The translations under genes were made by a program, and so were the position numbers. A DNA stretch of 64,000 nt from Leucobacter denitrificans. GTDB lineage: Bacteria > Actinomycetota > Actinomycetes > Actinomycetales > Microbacteriaceae. Numbering within the stretch: the first letter of the stretch is position 1; the number at the start of each line of letters is the position of its first letter. The stretch lies in the NCBI RefSeq assembly GCF_014396385.1, contig NZ_CP060716.1:1-64000 (forward strand), in the 5' to 3' direction. The notes under the pieces were generated by a model that made no database searches, was not told the DNA's origin, and worked only from the letters and a program-made list of their open reading frames with translations. Below are positions 25,931 to 34,769 of this stretch, piece by piece.

Positions 25931-27004
25931 GTGGCTGAACTGAGCGATCTTCCCCTCCGCGCCAATCTTGTTGGCAAGACTCCATACGGTGCACCCCAGG
26001 CTGCGGTGCCTGTTTCATTGAACGTCAACGAGAACACTCATCCGCTTCCAGAGGCTTTTATTACTGAAGCAGCTGCCGCAATCGCTGAGGCGCTCAGGGG
26101 AGTGAACAGATACCCCGACCGCGAGTTTCTCGAACTGCGTGCGGCCCTGGCGGATTACCTTGACGCGGGTTTGGTCCCAGAGCAGATCTGGGCGGCCAAC
26201 GGGTCGAATGAAGTGCTCCAGCAACTGCTCCAGGCGTTTGGTGGCCCCGGCAGAACCCTCTTGAGCTTCACTCCGACATATTCGATGTACCCATTACTCG
26301 CAGACGGTACAGATACGAAGTGGGTTGGGGTTCCACGAAATGCCGACTTCACGGTGACACCTGAACTTGTCGTCTCCGCGATCCGAGAGCACAACCCAGA
26401 CATTGTGATCTTGTGTAACCCGAATAATCCGACGGGCACCACGCTCAGCGCTGAAACAATACTTGCTGCCTATGATGCATTCGACGGAATGCTCATTGTC
26501 GACGAGGCTTACCACGAGTTCAATGCTGGCGCCGAGAGCGCTGTCGACTTACTGCCTGGCAGGCACCGACTCGTCGTGAGTCGCACGATGAGCAAGGCCT
26601 TCGCGTTTGCTGGCGTGCGACTCGGATACCTCGCTGCTGACGCAGCTGTGATCGATGCGCTGAGACTCGTGCGGCTGCCGTACCATCTCTCTGCGCTCAC
26701 CCAAGCTGCCGCAATTACAGCAATCCGTCACTCTGGCGCGATGCTTGGCACGGTCGGTGAGATCCGCGAACAACGAGATCGTCTTGCGGCAGCATTGAAC
26801 GAACTTGGTTACACAGTTCACCCTTCGGGCTCAAACTTCTTACTCGTTGGCGGCTTCGCCGATCCAAACGCGGTGTTCGAGACGCTTCGCGAGCAGGGCA
26901 TTCTCATTCGAAACCTCGATATTCCGGGGCACCTGCGCATCACTGCTGGTACCGAGTCAGAGACGACCGCAGTGATCGAGGCGATCACTGCGCTTACCGC
27001 CTAA
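25931..27004 (+). CDS. hisC: histidinol-phosphate aminotransferase
   Basis: A 357-residue PLP aminotransferase of class I/II that converts imidazole-acetol phosphate to histidinol phosphate. The PLP lysine is Lys222 in [20 protein letters not shown] and VDEAYHEF are the other cofactor motifs. GTG start set by the -10 element 6 bases upstream. It is followed by hisB with its own promoter. HisC-type enzymes may also act on other keto acids, so histidine synthesis is the main but not sole possible role. Confidence 0.95.
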   Translation: MAELSDLPLRANLVGKTPYGAPQAAVPVSLNVNENTHPLPEAFITEAAAAIAEALRGVNRYPDREFLELRAALADYLDAGLVPEQIWAANGSNEVLQQLLQAFGGPGRTLLSFTPTYSMYPLLADGTDTKWVGVPRNADFTVTPELVVSAIREHNPDIVILCNPNNPTGTTLSAETILAAYDAFDGMLIVDEAYHEFNAGAESAVDLLPGRHRLVVSRTMSKAFAFAGVRLGYLAADAAVIDALRLVRLPYHLSALTQAAAITAIRHSGAMLGTVGEIREQRDRLAAALNELGYTVHPSGSNFLLVGGFADPNAVFETLREQGILIRNLDIPGHLRITAGTESETTAVIEAITALTA

Positions 27005-27058
27005 ATCTGCGCGCGAGGCGCAAGGCTCCGCAGGGAGTGAGTGTTCAACACGACACGG

Positions 27059-27064
27059 TAGGAT
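27059..27064 (+). promoter_or_regulatory. -10 element of hisB
   Basis: TAGGAT, 7 bases before the ATG of hisB; probable leaderless start for the hisB-hisH-priA group. Confidence 0.5.
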
Positions 27065-27071
27065 CGAAGGT

Positions 27072-27680
27072 ATGACTGAAGGTGCCCGCATCGTGACCCG
27101 CACACGCTCGACGAGCGAATCCTCGATTGAAATCACCCTGAACCTTGATGGCACGGGTGAGTCGACCATTGAGACTGGCGTTCCGTTTTTTGACCATATG
27201 CTCACCGCATTCGCGCGGCACTCGCTCGTTGACCTGAACGTCAGCGCTCAGGGCGACACTCACATCGACATTCACCACACCGTCGAGGACACGGGAATTC
27301 TGCTCGGCCAAGCGATTCTCGAAGCGCTCGGCGACAAGAGCGGCATCTCGCGGTACGGCGACGCCCTCGTGCCACTCGATGAAGCACTCGCGCAAGCAGT
27401 GATCGACATCTCTGGCCGCCCCTATCTTGTGCACTCTGGTGAGCCGACGGGCTTCGAGTACCACTTGATTGGTGGTCACTACACGGGCTCGATGGTGCGT
27501 CACTTCTTTGAGGCGCTTACCTTGAATGCTCGCCTGACCGTTCACCTGCGTCTCATTGAGGGCCGAGATCCACACCACATTGCAGAGGCAGAGTTCAAAG
27601 CCTTTGCTCGCGCATTCCGCCAGGCGAAGGCACAAGACCCGCTCGTCACCGGAGTTCCCTCCACCAAGGGAGCCCTGTGA
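27072..27680 (+). CDS. hisB: imidazoleglycerol-phosphate dehydratase
   Basis: A 202-residue monofunctional IGP dehydratase (no phosphatase domain, as in Actinobacteria). The metal-binding His/Glu clusters are present: [23 protein letters not shown] and the late [14 protein letters not shown]. It catalyses the sixth step of histidine synthesis in the cytoplasm. Its stop overlaps the GTG of hisH. Confidence 0.97.
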   Translation: MTEGARIVTRTRSTSESSIEITLNLDGTGESTIETGVPFFDHMLTAFARHSLVDLNVSAQGDTHIDIHHTVEDTGILLGQAILEALGDKSGISRYGDALVPLDEALAQAVIDISGRPYLVHSGEPTGFEYHLIGGHYTGSMVRHFFEALTLNARLTVHLRLIEGRDPHHIAEAEFKAFARAFRQAKAQDPLVTGVPSTKGAL

Positions 27681-28318
27681 ATGGAGCCGATGCACCTCGG
27701 GTAGTGGTGCTCAACTATGGCTCAGGCAACATCCACTCGGCCGCCAAAGCGCTCGCTCGCGCCGGAGCTGCGGTAGAAGTCACGGGTGACGCAGACAGGG
27801 CAATGGAAGCAGACGGCTTGTTTGTTCCTGGTGTTGGAGCATTTGATGCCGTGATGCAGCAGCTGCAAGCGATTCGTGGTGATCAGATTATTGATCGCCG
27901 GCTGGCGGGCGGTCGGCCCGTTATGGGAATTTGCGTTGGCCAGCAGATCATGTTCGAACGGGGAATTGAGCGTGGCGTCGAGACCGAGGGTCTCGGGGAG
28001 TGGCCGGGTGTCGTTCATCAACTCGATGCACCGGTGCTGCCCCATATGGGCTGGAACACGGTGACGCCACCGCAGGATTCAGTGCTCTTTAGAGGCATTG
28101 AACGTGAGCGGTTCTACTTTGTGCACAGCAACGCGGCTACTGAATGGACACTTGAGGGTCGCACGGCTGCGACCATGCCCCGGGTAACCTGGGCCGAGTA
28201 TGGCGAGCCCTTTATTGCGGCCGTCGAAAATGGTCCATTGTGTTCAACCCAGTTTCACCCAGAAAAATCAGGCGAGGCCGGAATCCAGCTGCTCCGCAAC
28301 TGGATCGCGTCGCTCTAG
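27677..28318 (+). CDS. hisH: imidazole glycerol phosphate synthase, glutamine amidotransferase subunit
   Basis: A 213-residue class I glutamine amidotransferase. The nucleophile is Cys86 in MGICVGQQ, and [10 protein letters not shown] near the end carries the His-Glu of the triad. It supplies ammonia to HisF, which is not encoded in this window. GTG start overlaps hisB by 4 bases; priA follows after 22 bases. Confidence 0.96.
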   Translation: MNGADAPRVVVLNYGSGNIHSAAKALARAGAAVEVTGDADRAMEADGLFVPGVGAFDAVMQQLQAIRGDQIIDRRLAGGRPVMGICVGQQIMFERGIERGVETEGLGEWPGVVHQLDAPVLPHMGWNTVTPPQDSVLFRGIERERFYFVHSNAATEWTLEGRTAATMPRVTWAEYGEPFIAAVENGPLCSTQFHPEKSGEAGIQLLRNWIASL

Positions 28319-28340
28319 TTCGTTTCACCAAGGAGTACTG

Positions 28341-29090
28341 ATGACAGAGCTCGCCTCACGGCCAAAATTGCAGCTTCTTCCCGCGATCGACATGGTCGAC
28401 GGCAAGGCGGTGCGCCTGACCCAGGGCGAGGCCGGCACCGAAACGAATTACGGCAGCCCCGTCGACGCCGCGCTTGATTGGGTTGAGCAGGGCGCTGAGT
28501 GGATCCACTTGGTCGACCTCGACGCCGCGTTTGGGCGGGGGAGTAACGTCGACGTCGCGAAGAAGATCATTTCGCGCGCCGGCAAACAAGTCAACATTGA
28601 GTTCTCTGGTGGAATTCGCGACGACCGGAGCCTTGAACACGCCCTTGAGATGGGCGCAAAGCGCGTGAACTTGGGAACCGCAGCGCTTGAGAATCCTGAA
28701 TGGACCCGTGCTGTTATCGCTCGGTTCGGAGAGCAGATTGCAGTCGGACTCGATGTGCGCGGAGAAACGCTTGCTGCGCGCGGGTGGACTGAGGAGGGCG
28801 GAAACCTCTGGGAGGTGCTCGAGCGCCTCGAAGCCGCTGGATGCCCGCGATACGTCGTCACAGATGTCACCAAAGACGGAACAATGCGCGGGCCGAATAT
28901 TGACCTGCTCACGAAGGTTGCAGCACGCACTGACAAGCCTGTCATAGCCTCCGGAGGCATCTCGAGCCTAGACGACCTTGCTGCGCTGAGAGACATTGTT
29001 TCGCACGGCATCGAGGGTGCGATCGTCGGCAAGGCGCTATACGACGGGGCATTTACCTTGGCGGCAGCCCTTGATGTAGCGGGTCGGTAA
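28341..29090 (+). CDS. priA: bifunctional HisA/TrpF isomerase PriA
   Basis: A 249-residue (beta/alpha)8 isomerase. [15 protein letters not shown] holds the first catalytic Asp, and [17 protein letters not shown] the second. Actinobacteria use this single enzyme, PriA, for both ProFAR isomerase (histidine) and PRA isomerase (tryptophan); assignment as PriA rather than plain HisA rests on lineage and the [10 protein letters not shown] loop. AAGGAG lies before ATG 28341; an upstream in-frame start would overlap hisH. Confidence 0.9.
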   Translation: MTELASRPKLQLLPAIDMVDGKAVRLTQGEAGTETNYGSPVDAALDWVEQGAEWIHLVDLDAAFGRGSNVDVAKKIISRAGKQVNIEFSGGIRDDRSLEHALEMGAKRVNLGTAALENPEWTRAVIARFGEQIAVGLDVRGETLAARGWTEEGGNLWEVLERLEAAGCPRYVVTDVTKDGTMRGPNIDLLTKVAARTDKPVIASGGISSLDDLAALRDIVSHGIEGAIVGKALYDGAFTLAAALDVAGR

Positions 29091-29104
29091 CACGCGAGAT
29101 CACG

Positions 29105-29986
29105 ATGGCGATCAAGAAGCTACCCTCGACGGGTGACACGCCACGCAACACTGGTGTGCCCGAAAGCCTCGTGCCTGGCGGCGAGGCCGATTCCGCGGGG
29201 TTTCCCTGGGCTGGCAGAACGTTTGACCATCACGAGACGGCCTTTGCGGGAGACGATGGAGATACCCCGGCGGCGCTCGCGGCTGCGGTTCGTGACATGC
29301 GTGAGGCGGCGGCTCAGTACCGTGAGGCTCAGAACCAATTAAGCATTGAGCGGCTCGCGGCAACACGATCCACAGTGCTCCTTGAGCTCTCACAATCTCG
29401 GGTGCTCGTTCCGCTGCTTGCAGAAGCGGGAGACATCGGTGAGACGCCTGATGGCAAGATTGTCGAAAAGACCCAGGAGCTTTCGATCGTAACTGTTGAG
29501 GGCCCAGACGGCAGGCGTGTTATGCCGGTCTTCTCCTCGACCGAAGCAATGCGAAATTGGAACCCAGAGTCACGTCCGATTCCGGTGCCTGCGCCACAGG
29601 CCGCGCTGGCCGCTGCGCAAGAGGGCACCGATCTCATTATTGTGGATCCGGGAATGGCAGACTCTCAGTTCGGTGTTCGCCGCACTGAGTTACAGGCGGT
29701 CGCGCTCGGTGAGCCGCGCGTTCCTGCGTGGGCAGATCCCGAGGTGCGCACCGCGTTCCTTGCGGGCGCCTCAGGTGAGAGCCAGGTGAGTGCTCTCGCA
29801 CTGTTGCCCGGGGATCCCGATGGCACGCTCACGGCCGCCGAGACAGATGTCTATCTCATTGTCGAGGCCGGGCTCGATCGAGAGCAGCTCACCGAACTGC
29901 TTTCACGGCTCCAGGTCAATTGGGCGAATAGTGCGCTCATTGCCGAACGAGTCGACTCGATGCGGTTCGTGCCCAGAGCTCAGTAG
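29105..29986 (+). CDS. SseB family protein
   Basis: A 293-residue protein with the SseB N-terminal-type domain in the middle (ALTVEGPDGRRVMPVFSSTEAMRNW-like block, residues about 120-210) and a second related half. It is cytoplasmic by sequence. SseB proteins lie between the his cluster and infC in many Actinobacteria; their role is unclear. It starts 14 bases after priA. Confidence 0.85.
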   Translation: MAIKKLPSTGDTPRNTGVPESLVPGGEADSAGFPWAGRTFDHHETAFAGDDGDTPAALAAAVRDMREAAAQYREAQNQLSIERLAATRSTVLLELSQSRVLVPLLAEAGDIGETPDGKIVEKTQELSIVTVEGPDGRRVMPVFSSTEAMRNWNPESRPIPVPAPQAALAAAQEGTDLIIVDPGMADSQFGVRRTELQAVALGEPRVPAWADPEVRTAFLAGASGESQVSALALLPGDPDGTLTAAETDVYLIVEAGLDREQLTELLSRLQVNWANSALIAERVDSMRFVPRAQ

Positions 29987-30047
29987 GCGACGCGACCGCT
30001 GTTACCCTAGAGGGGTTTCAGAAATCCGGGTTCGAGAGGATGTTGCC

Positions 30048-31610
30048 ATGAGCACCGCGAAACCAGCTGCCCCTCCAGCCCGCGCCGAATGGACAGGGCA
30101 AGTCGGGTTCATTCTTTCAGCAGTCGGGTCCGCTGTCGGGCTCGGCAATATCTGGCGTTTCCCCGGCGTCGCGTACGAGAACGGTGGCGGCGCGTTCCTC
30201 ATTCCGTACATCGTTGCCCTGCTTACCGCTGGCATTCCGATCCTGTTTCTCGACTACGCAATCGGTCACCGCTACCGCGGCTCGGCCCCACTCGCGCTTC
30301 GCCGAATCGCAGGAAAGCTGGGTGAGGGAATCGGGTGGTTCCAGGTGATGATCTGCGTGTTTATCGCGATCTATTACACTGCGGTGCTCGCGTGGGCCTC
30401 AAGCTACTTTGTGTACTCATTCGATATCAGGTGGGGTGACGATGCCACCGGATTCTTCGTGAATGAGTATCTACAGCTCGCCGACGCGCCGTTCACTCTG
30501 CACTTCGTGCCGTCGGTGCTTATCCCACTTGTCATTATGTGGATCGTCACCCTCATTGTGCTCGGCGCTGGAGTGGTAAAGGGCGTGCAGCGCATGAATG
30601 TCATCGGCATTCCGCTGCTCGTGGTCGGGTTTCTCGCCCTCGTGATTCGCGCACTCTTCCTTCCGGGGGCAGTGGATGGACTCAACGCACTCTTTACTCC
30701 AGACTTCTCGGCGCTCCTAATTCCCGGAGTGTGGGTAGCCGCGTACAGCCAGATCTTCTTCTCGCTTTCGGTCGCATTTGGCATCATGCTCACCTATTCG
30801 TCGTACCGCAGGCGCAAGTCGAACCTGACGACCCCTGGACTCGTCGTTGCGTTTAGCAACTCGTCATTCGAGATCCTTGCAGGAGTCGGCGTGTTTGCGA
30901 CACTCGGTTTCTTTGCGCATCAGCAGGGTATCGGGGTGGGGGACCTAGAAGGCCTTACGGGTGTGGGTCTTGCATTCATGACGTTCCCCGCAATTGTCTC
31001 TGAAATGCCGGGCGGCCCAATCTTCGGCATGCTGTTCTTTGGGTCACTTGCGATTGCAGGCCTCACTTCTATGATCTCGATTATGGAGGTGATCCTTGCC
31101 GCGATCATGGACAAGTTCGGACTCACACGACTCCAAGCGACTTATCGCATTGGCGGAGTACTCGCAGTGATCTCAATTGTGCTGTTTGGCACCACTTCGG
31201 GCCTCACCGCTCTCGACACGATCGACAACTGGGCAAACAATATTGGAATCGTCTCGTCGGCAGTGGCGATGACAATTACGGTGTTGTGGATTCGCGGTTC
31301 AGGGCGCATGCTCGCTGGGCACCTCAGTGCACTATCGACGTTTAAAGTCGGAAGAACGTGGCTGTTCTTCGTGTCGATCCTTGGGCCCGTAGTGCTCGGA
31401 TACATGCTTGTCGCGACCATTATCGGTTTGATTGCAGAGCCGTACGGCGGCTACTCAGCGGGCTACCTGCTCATTGTTGGCTGGGGCTCGGTCGTTTTGA
31501 TGATTGGTGGATCGCTGATCCTCACCAGTCGCCGTTGGCGCTACAACCCAGATAATTTTGAACCGTGGCCGCAGGTCAATGCTGCGTCGCGGCAGGGAGG
31601 TGCAAAATGA
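30048..31610 (+). CDS. metP: NSS-family sodium symporter, methionine/alanine importer MetP
   Basis: A 520-residue membrane protein of the neurotransmitter:sodium symporter family with about 12 helices. The first helix signature, VGSAVGLGNIWRFPG, forms the Na+ and substrate site. The small partner gene metS overlaps its stop, which identifies it as the two-part MetPS importer known from Corynebacterium glutamicum, which takes up methionine and alanine. ATG 30048 has GAGAGGA upstream and opens the conserved N-terminus. It lies between sseB and DUF1844, which are closer neighbours in related genomes. Confidence 0.92.
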   Translation: MSTAKPAAPPARAEWTGQVGFILSAVGSAVGLGNIWRFPGVAYENGGGAFLIPYIVALLTAGIPILFLDYAIGHRYRGSAPLALRRIAGKLGEGIGWFQVMICVFIAIYYTAVLAWASSYFVYSFDIRWGDDATGFFVNEYLQLADAPFTLHFVPSVLIPLVIMWIVTLIVLGAGVVKGVQRMNVIGIPLLVVGFLALVIRALFLPGAVDGLNALFTPDFSALLIPGVWVAAYSQIFFSLSVAFGIMLTYSSYRRRKSNLTTPGLVVAFSNSSFEILAGVGVFATLGFFAHQQGIGVGDLEGLTGVGLAFMTFPAIVSEMPGGPIFGMLFFGSLAIAGLTSMISIMEVILAAIMDKFGLTRLQATYRIGGVLAVISIVLFGTTSGLTALDTIDNWANNIGIVSSAVAMTITVLWIRGSGRMLAGHLSALSTFKVGRTWLFFVSILGPVVLGYMLVATIIGLIAEPYGGYSAGYLLIVGWGSVVLMIGGSLILTSRRWRYNPDNFEPWPQVNAASRQGGAK

Positions 31611-31747
31611 CCCCGATCGCGATTGTCTTTCTCGTGATAGCGCTCATCATCATCTGGGGCGGAATGTTCGCGAGCATCATTATGCTGAGTCGTAAAAGCG
31701 AAATTGACGTCTATCCAGGCGGAGGCAAAGACGTCTTCGGGGATTAG
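31607..31747 (+). CDS. metS: methionine/alanine importer small subunit MetS
   Basis: A 46-residue protein with one membrane helix (about 4-26) followed by a short cytoplasmic tail (SRKSEIDVYPGGGKDVFGD, truncated form of the family end). It matches MetS, needed for activity of MetP in Corynebacterium. The ATG overlaps the metP stop by 4 bases. Its stop lies 2 bases from the convergent azlD stop. Confidence 0.9.
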   Translation: MTPIAIVFLVIALIIIWGGMFASIIMLSRKSEIDVYPGGGKDVFGD

Positions 31748-31749
31748 TC

Positions 31750-32076
31750 TCAGAAGAAGTTGACGAGCAGTACGTAGCAGGCGGTACCGGCTGCGACGCT
31801 GAGCAGCACCCGTCGCCGGCAGGTGAGATGCACTGCCACGGTGACTGCGGTGGCTACGAGCACCATCCACCAATTAGAGCCTCGAACCTGGAACTCTCCA
31901 ACGAGTACCACCACTGCGAGGATGAGGATGATGCCAGCGGGCATCCACTCACCGAGGGACTTCACAAGTTTCGACTTGCGAAGCTTTGCAAGCATGGCAA
32001 ACGGGAGCGCGCGAAGACCGAGGGTGATCAATCCGCCGAAGGCAATCGCAGCAATGAGGTACATCGTTTCACTCAT
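31750..32076 (-). CDS. azlD: AzlD family branched-chain amino acid exporter subunit
   Basis: A 108-residue protein with three or four membrane helices and the conserved GGLITLGLRALPF start of the AzlD/BrnE family. With AzlC it forms an exporter; the Corynebacterium pair BrnFE exports isoleucine, leucine, valine and methionine. Its ATG overlaps the azlC stop by 4 bases. Confidence 0.9.
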   Translation of the reverse strand: MSETMYLIAAIAFGGLITLGLRALPFAMLAKLRKSKLVKSLGEWMPAGIILILAVVVLVGEFQVRGSNWWMVLVATAVTVAVHLTCRRRVLLSVAAGTACYVLLVNFF

Positions 32077-32783
32077 GCGTGATCACCTGTTCGTGTTCGT
32101 GCTGCAGCAATGGCATACCTCGTTGCGAGAAGCACAGCGAATATAAGCAGCGCAGCAAGCATCGCGTTTGCCGGGTACAGTACGAGAGCAACTGACACCG
32201 AGAGCCCCGCAAGTATCGCGGATGGGAGCTCTCGTTTTGACCGAATCGCATCAAGCGTCATAACTATGAAGGTTGCAGCAAGCGCAAACTCGAATCCATG
32301 GATTGGCTCGTCGAGCGCTGACGCGATCGTGATGCCGATGAGCCCGCCGCCAACCCAGTATGCCTGCATCATGAGCTGGCCCGTGAGTATGCGTGCAGAA
32401 GTGAGCGAAGCCCGGTTCATCAGTGAGTACGTCACGTAGGCCTCATCGATGAGCGCGTACACCGAGTAGGCGCGGGGCAGTCCCTTCCGTACCTGGTTAA
32501 GCGGAAACGAGAAGGCGTAGAACACGTGCCTGAAGTTGAGCGCAAAGACCGTGACTGCAATAGTCACAAGCGGCACTGTGCTTGCAAGCATGCTGACGAG
32601 CAGGAGCTCGACCGATCCAGCAAAAATACCAATCGAGAGCGCGGGCGCGACCCACAGCGGAAGGCCTGCCTGCACGACAAGAATGCCGAGTGCTATTCCG
32701 AGTGGAAAAATAGCGATGCCGACGCTCAAGGAATCGGTGATGCCTGATCGCACCTCCTGCTTCACAGGAGCTTTCTCAGTCAT
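32073..32783 (-). CDS. azlC: AzlC family branched-chain amino acid exporter
   Basis: A 236-residue protein with five to seven membrane helices, matching AzlC/BrnF: LGIALGILVVQAGLP and ALNFRHVFYAFSFP are conserved stretches. It is the large subunit of the exporter with AzlD. In Corynebacterium the homologous genes are controlled by an adjacent Lrp; here no regulator is adjacent, though an Lrp gene is at 51744. Confidence 0.92.
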   Translation of the reverse strand: MTEKAPVKQEVRSGITDSLSVGIAIFPLGIALGILVVQAGLPLWVAPALSIGIFAGSVELLLVSMLASTVPLVTIAVTVFALNFRHVFYAFSFPLNQVRKGLPRAYSVYALIDEAYVTYSLMNRASLTSARILTGQLMMQAYWVGGGLIGITIASALDEPIHGFEFALAATFIVMTLDAIRSKRELPSAILAGLSVSVALVLYPANAMLAALLIFAVLLATRYAIAAARTRTGDHA

Positions 32784-32798
32784 TCAGAGGTGGGGGAA

Positions 32799-33164
32799 CT
32801 AGTTCACCGGACCTGTGTACTTCTCGCCAGGGCCCTGGCCAATAGCGTCTGGGATTGGCGACGCCTCGCGGAATGCGAGCTGAACCGAACGCAGACCGTC
32901 ACGCAAGCTACGTGCATGCATGTCGCTGATGTCAGGAGCGCCTGCAGTGATGAGTCCCGCGAGGGCGTTGATGAGCTTGCGTGCCTCATCGAGGTCGATT
33001 TGATTTTCTGGATCGTCGGCAAGGCCGACCTTGACCGCTGCGGCACTCATAAGGTGCACGGCTGCAGTGGTAATCACCTCAACCGCAGCGACATCAGCGA
33101 TGTCTCGTGTTGCCTGTGCAACGTCTGACTCGTCGTTCGTCGGAAGTGCGTATTGATCGCTCAT
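32799..33164 (-). CDS. DUF1844 domain protein
   Basis: A 121-residue cytoplasmic protein of the DUF1844 family, recognised by AAVHLMSAAAVKVGL and LDEARKLINALAGL. The family sits upstream of infC in many Actinobacteria and is of unknown function. It is divergent from infC across a 247-base gap. The ribosome site is weak. Confidence 0.88.
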   Translation of the reverse strand: MSDQYALPTNDESDVAQATRDIADVAAVEVITTAAVHLMSAAAVKVGLADDPENQIDLDEARKLINALAGLITAGAPDISDMHARSLRDGLRSVQLAFREASPIPDAIGQGPGEKYTGPVN

Positions 33165-33199
33165 GAAAGCGCCCCTGTCTGTGTCGTCTTGGGTGTGCT

Positions 33200-33411
33200 A
33201 AGCTTGGTGAGGTTGTCGGCAGAATTGCCGATGCTACGGAAGAGGAGATTCTCCCACCCGGCACCACTCCAGGTTACCGGGTAGTTGGCACTCCGCCGCA
33301 CATGCGGCAGCTTAAGGGTGTGGGTACGCGTGCGTTCCCGATCTCAATTTCCGTGAGCCTAAACACAAATGTTTAGGGTTCTTTCATCACACGAGATCAG
33401 AGGAGCAGGCG
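33200..33411 (+). ncRNA. structured 5' leader of infC-rpmI-rplT
   Basis: The sequence before infC holds several strong hairpins: TCGGCA-GAAT-TGCCGA (33216-33231), ACCCGG/CCGGGT arms near 33257-33281, CCGCA-CA-TGCGG (33295-33306), and a last one at 33358-33377. Such leaders let IF3 or L20 control the operon in other bacteria. The boundaries are estimates. Confidence 0.55.
33358..33384 (+). terminator. attenuator-like hairpin in the infC leader
   Basis: CCTAAAC, 6-base loop, GTTTAGG, followed by GTTCTTT. The 7-base perfect stem and short T-rich tail, only 35 bases before infC, look like a conditional terminator rather than an end of the upstream gene, which is divergent. Confidence 0.55.
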
Positions 33412-34008
33412 ATCAGCGAGCCCCGTACGAATGACCGAATTCGCGTTTCCGAAGTGCGACTGGTTGGACCCAGTGGCGAGCAGGTCGGAGTCGTGCCGAT
33501 CGATACTGCCCTGCGCCTAGCAGCGGAGGCGGATCTTGATCTCGTCGAGGTTGCCCCGAACTCGAAGCCGCCCGTGGCGAAAATCATGGACTTCGGCAAG
33601 TACAAGTACGAGGCGGCTCAGAAGGCGAAGGAAGCCCGTCGTAATCAGGCGAACACCGTACTCAAAGAGGTACGTTTCCGCCTGAAGATCGATAAGCATG
33701 ACTACGAAACCAAGCTGAAGCGCGCGATCGGCTTCCTGTCGCAGGGCGACAAAGTGAAGGCGATGATCCTCTTCCGTGGCCGCGAGCAGTCACGCCCCGA
33801 GCAGGGTGTGCGCTTGCTCCAGCAGTTCGCCGAAGACATTGTCGAGTACGGCACCGTCGAGTCGAATCCCCGCATCGACGGCCGCAACATGGTGATGGTG
33901 ATTGCACCTGTGAAGAACAAATCCGAGGCAAAGGCAGAGCAGAATGCTCGGCGCGCCGAGGAGAAGGCCAACAGGCGGGCTGACAAGCCAAGCCAGTCGG
34001 CTGACTAA
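33412..34008 (+). CDS. infC: translation initiation factor IF-3, ATC start codon
   Basis: A 198-residue IF-3. The family N-terminus ([20 protein letters not shown]) is in frame only from the ATC at 33412; AGGAG at 33401-33405 lies 6 bases upstream, and no ATG, GTG or TTG exists in frame between the leader hairpin and residue 15. The GTG at 33454 would remove the first 14 conserved residues. IF-3 rejects non-standard start codons, so a rare start gives autoregulation, as known for AUU in Escherichia coli. rpmI and rplT follow. A basic tail rich in Lys/Ala (about 165-198) is extra. Confidence 0.9.
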   Translation: MSEPRTNDRIRVSEVRLVGPSGEQVGVVPIDTALRLAAEADLDLVEVAPNSKPPVAKIMDFGKYKYEAAQKAKEARRNQANTVLKEVRFRLKIDKHDYETKLKRAIGFLSQGDKVKAMILFRGREQSRPEQGVRLLQQFAEDIVEYGTVESNPRIDGRNMVMVIAPVKNKSEAKAEQNARRAEEKANRRADKPSQSAD

Positions 34009-34061
34009 GACCTCAACGACATAGCCGCCTAGGTGGCAGACCCACAACAAGGAGAAAACCG

Positions 34062-34256
34062 ATGCCAAAGCAGAAGACCCATTCGGGGGCCAAGAAGCGC
34101 TTCAAGCTCACCGGCTCCGGCAAGCTGATGAAGCAGCAGGCCGGCATGCGCCACAATCTCGAGGTGAAGTCCTCACGCCGCAAGCGTCGTCTGAACGCTG
34201 AGCAGGTGCTCGCTAAGGGCGACGCCAAGCAGGCAATGAAGCTCCTCGGTCACTAA
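34062..34256 (+). CDS. rpmI: 50S ribosomal protein L35
   Basis: A 64-residue basic protein, complete L35: [20 protein letters not shown] at the start and [14 protein letters not shown] near the end. AAGGAG precedes the ATG. It sits between infC and rplT as in most bacteria. Confidence 0.98.
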   Translation: MPKQKTHSGAKKRFKLTGSGKLMKQQAGMRHNLEVKSSRRKRRLNAEQVLAKGDAKQAMKLLGH

Positions 34257-34297
34257 GCACGGCCCGACGAACCCAAAGTCTTTAAGGAAGAACTGAA

Positions 34298-34684
34298 ATG
34301 GCAAGAGTAAAAAGGGCCGTAAACGCCCACAAGAAGCGTCGCGTTATTCTTGAGCGCGCCGAGGGCTACCGCGGGCAGCGTTCACGCCTGTACCGCAAGG
34401 CAAAAGAGCAGGTCATCCACTCGCTCGTCTACTCGTACAACGACCGCCGCAAGAAGAAGGGCGACTTCCGTCGCCTGTGGATCCAGCGTATTAACGCTGG
34501 TGCACGTGCAAACGGCCTCACCTACAACCGCTTCATCCAGGGCCTGAGCCTTGCTGGTGTTGAGGTTGACCGTCGCATCCTCTCGGAGCTCGCAACGAAC
34601 GATCCAGCAACGTTTGCGTCGCTCGTCGAGACCGCGAAGAAGGCTCTTCCTGCCGACACCTCGGCTCCGAAGGCTGCAGCGTAA
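34298..34684 (+). CDS. rplT: 50S ribosomal protein L20
   Basis: A 128-residue L20 with a long basic N-terminal arm ([22 protein letters not shown] region) that binds 23S rRNA during assembly, and a globular C-terminal part. In other bacteria L20 also represses its own operon through a leader RNA. A strong terminator lies 11 bases after the stop. Confidence 0.98.
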   Translation: MARVKRAVNAHKKRRVILERAEGYRGQRSRLYRKAKEQVIHSLVYSYNDRRKKKGDFRRLWIQRINAGARANGLTYNRFIQGLSLAGVEVDRRILSELATNDPATFASLVETAKKALPADTSAPKAAA

Positions 34685-34694
34685 CCTCTGCTTT

Positions 34695-34734
34695 AAAAGT
34701 CCCGTCACCAGGCTCGCCCGGTGACGGGACTTTT
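34695..34734 (+). terminator. rho-independent terminator of the infC-rpmI-rplT operon
   Basis: A perfect 15-base stem (34695-34709 with 34720-34734) around a 10-base loop, ending in TTTT. The A-run on the other arm gives it symmetry, but no convergent gene is near. Confidence 0.95.
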
Positions 34735-34757
34735 GTGTGTCCGGCTGCTCGCATCGT

Positions 34758-34763
34758 TATGCT
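34758..34763 (+). promoter_or_regulatory. -10 element of the TrmH-type methyltransferase gene
   Basis: TATGCT, 6 bases before ATG 34770, giving a probable leaderless message right after the rplT terminator. Confidence 0.55.
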
Positions 34764-34769
34764 GATCGA

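Noticed and set aside
33454..34008. GTG 33454 as the start of infC
   Set aside because: It removes 14 conserved residues and lacks a ribosome site, whereas ATC 33412 has AGGAG at ideal distance.
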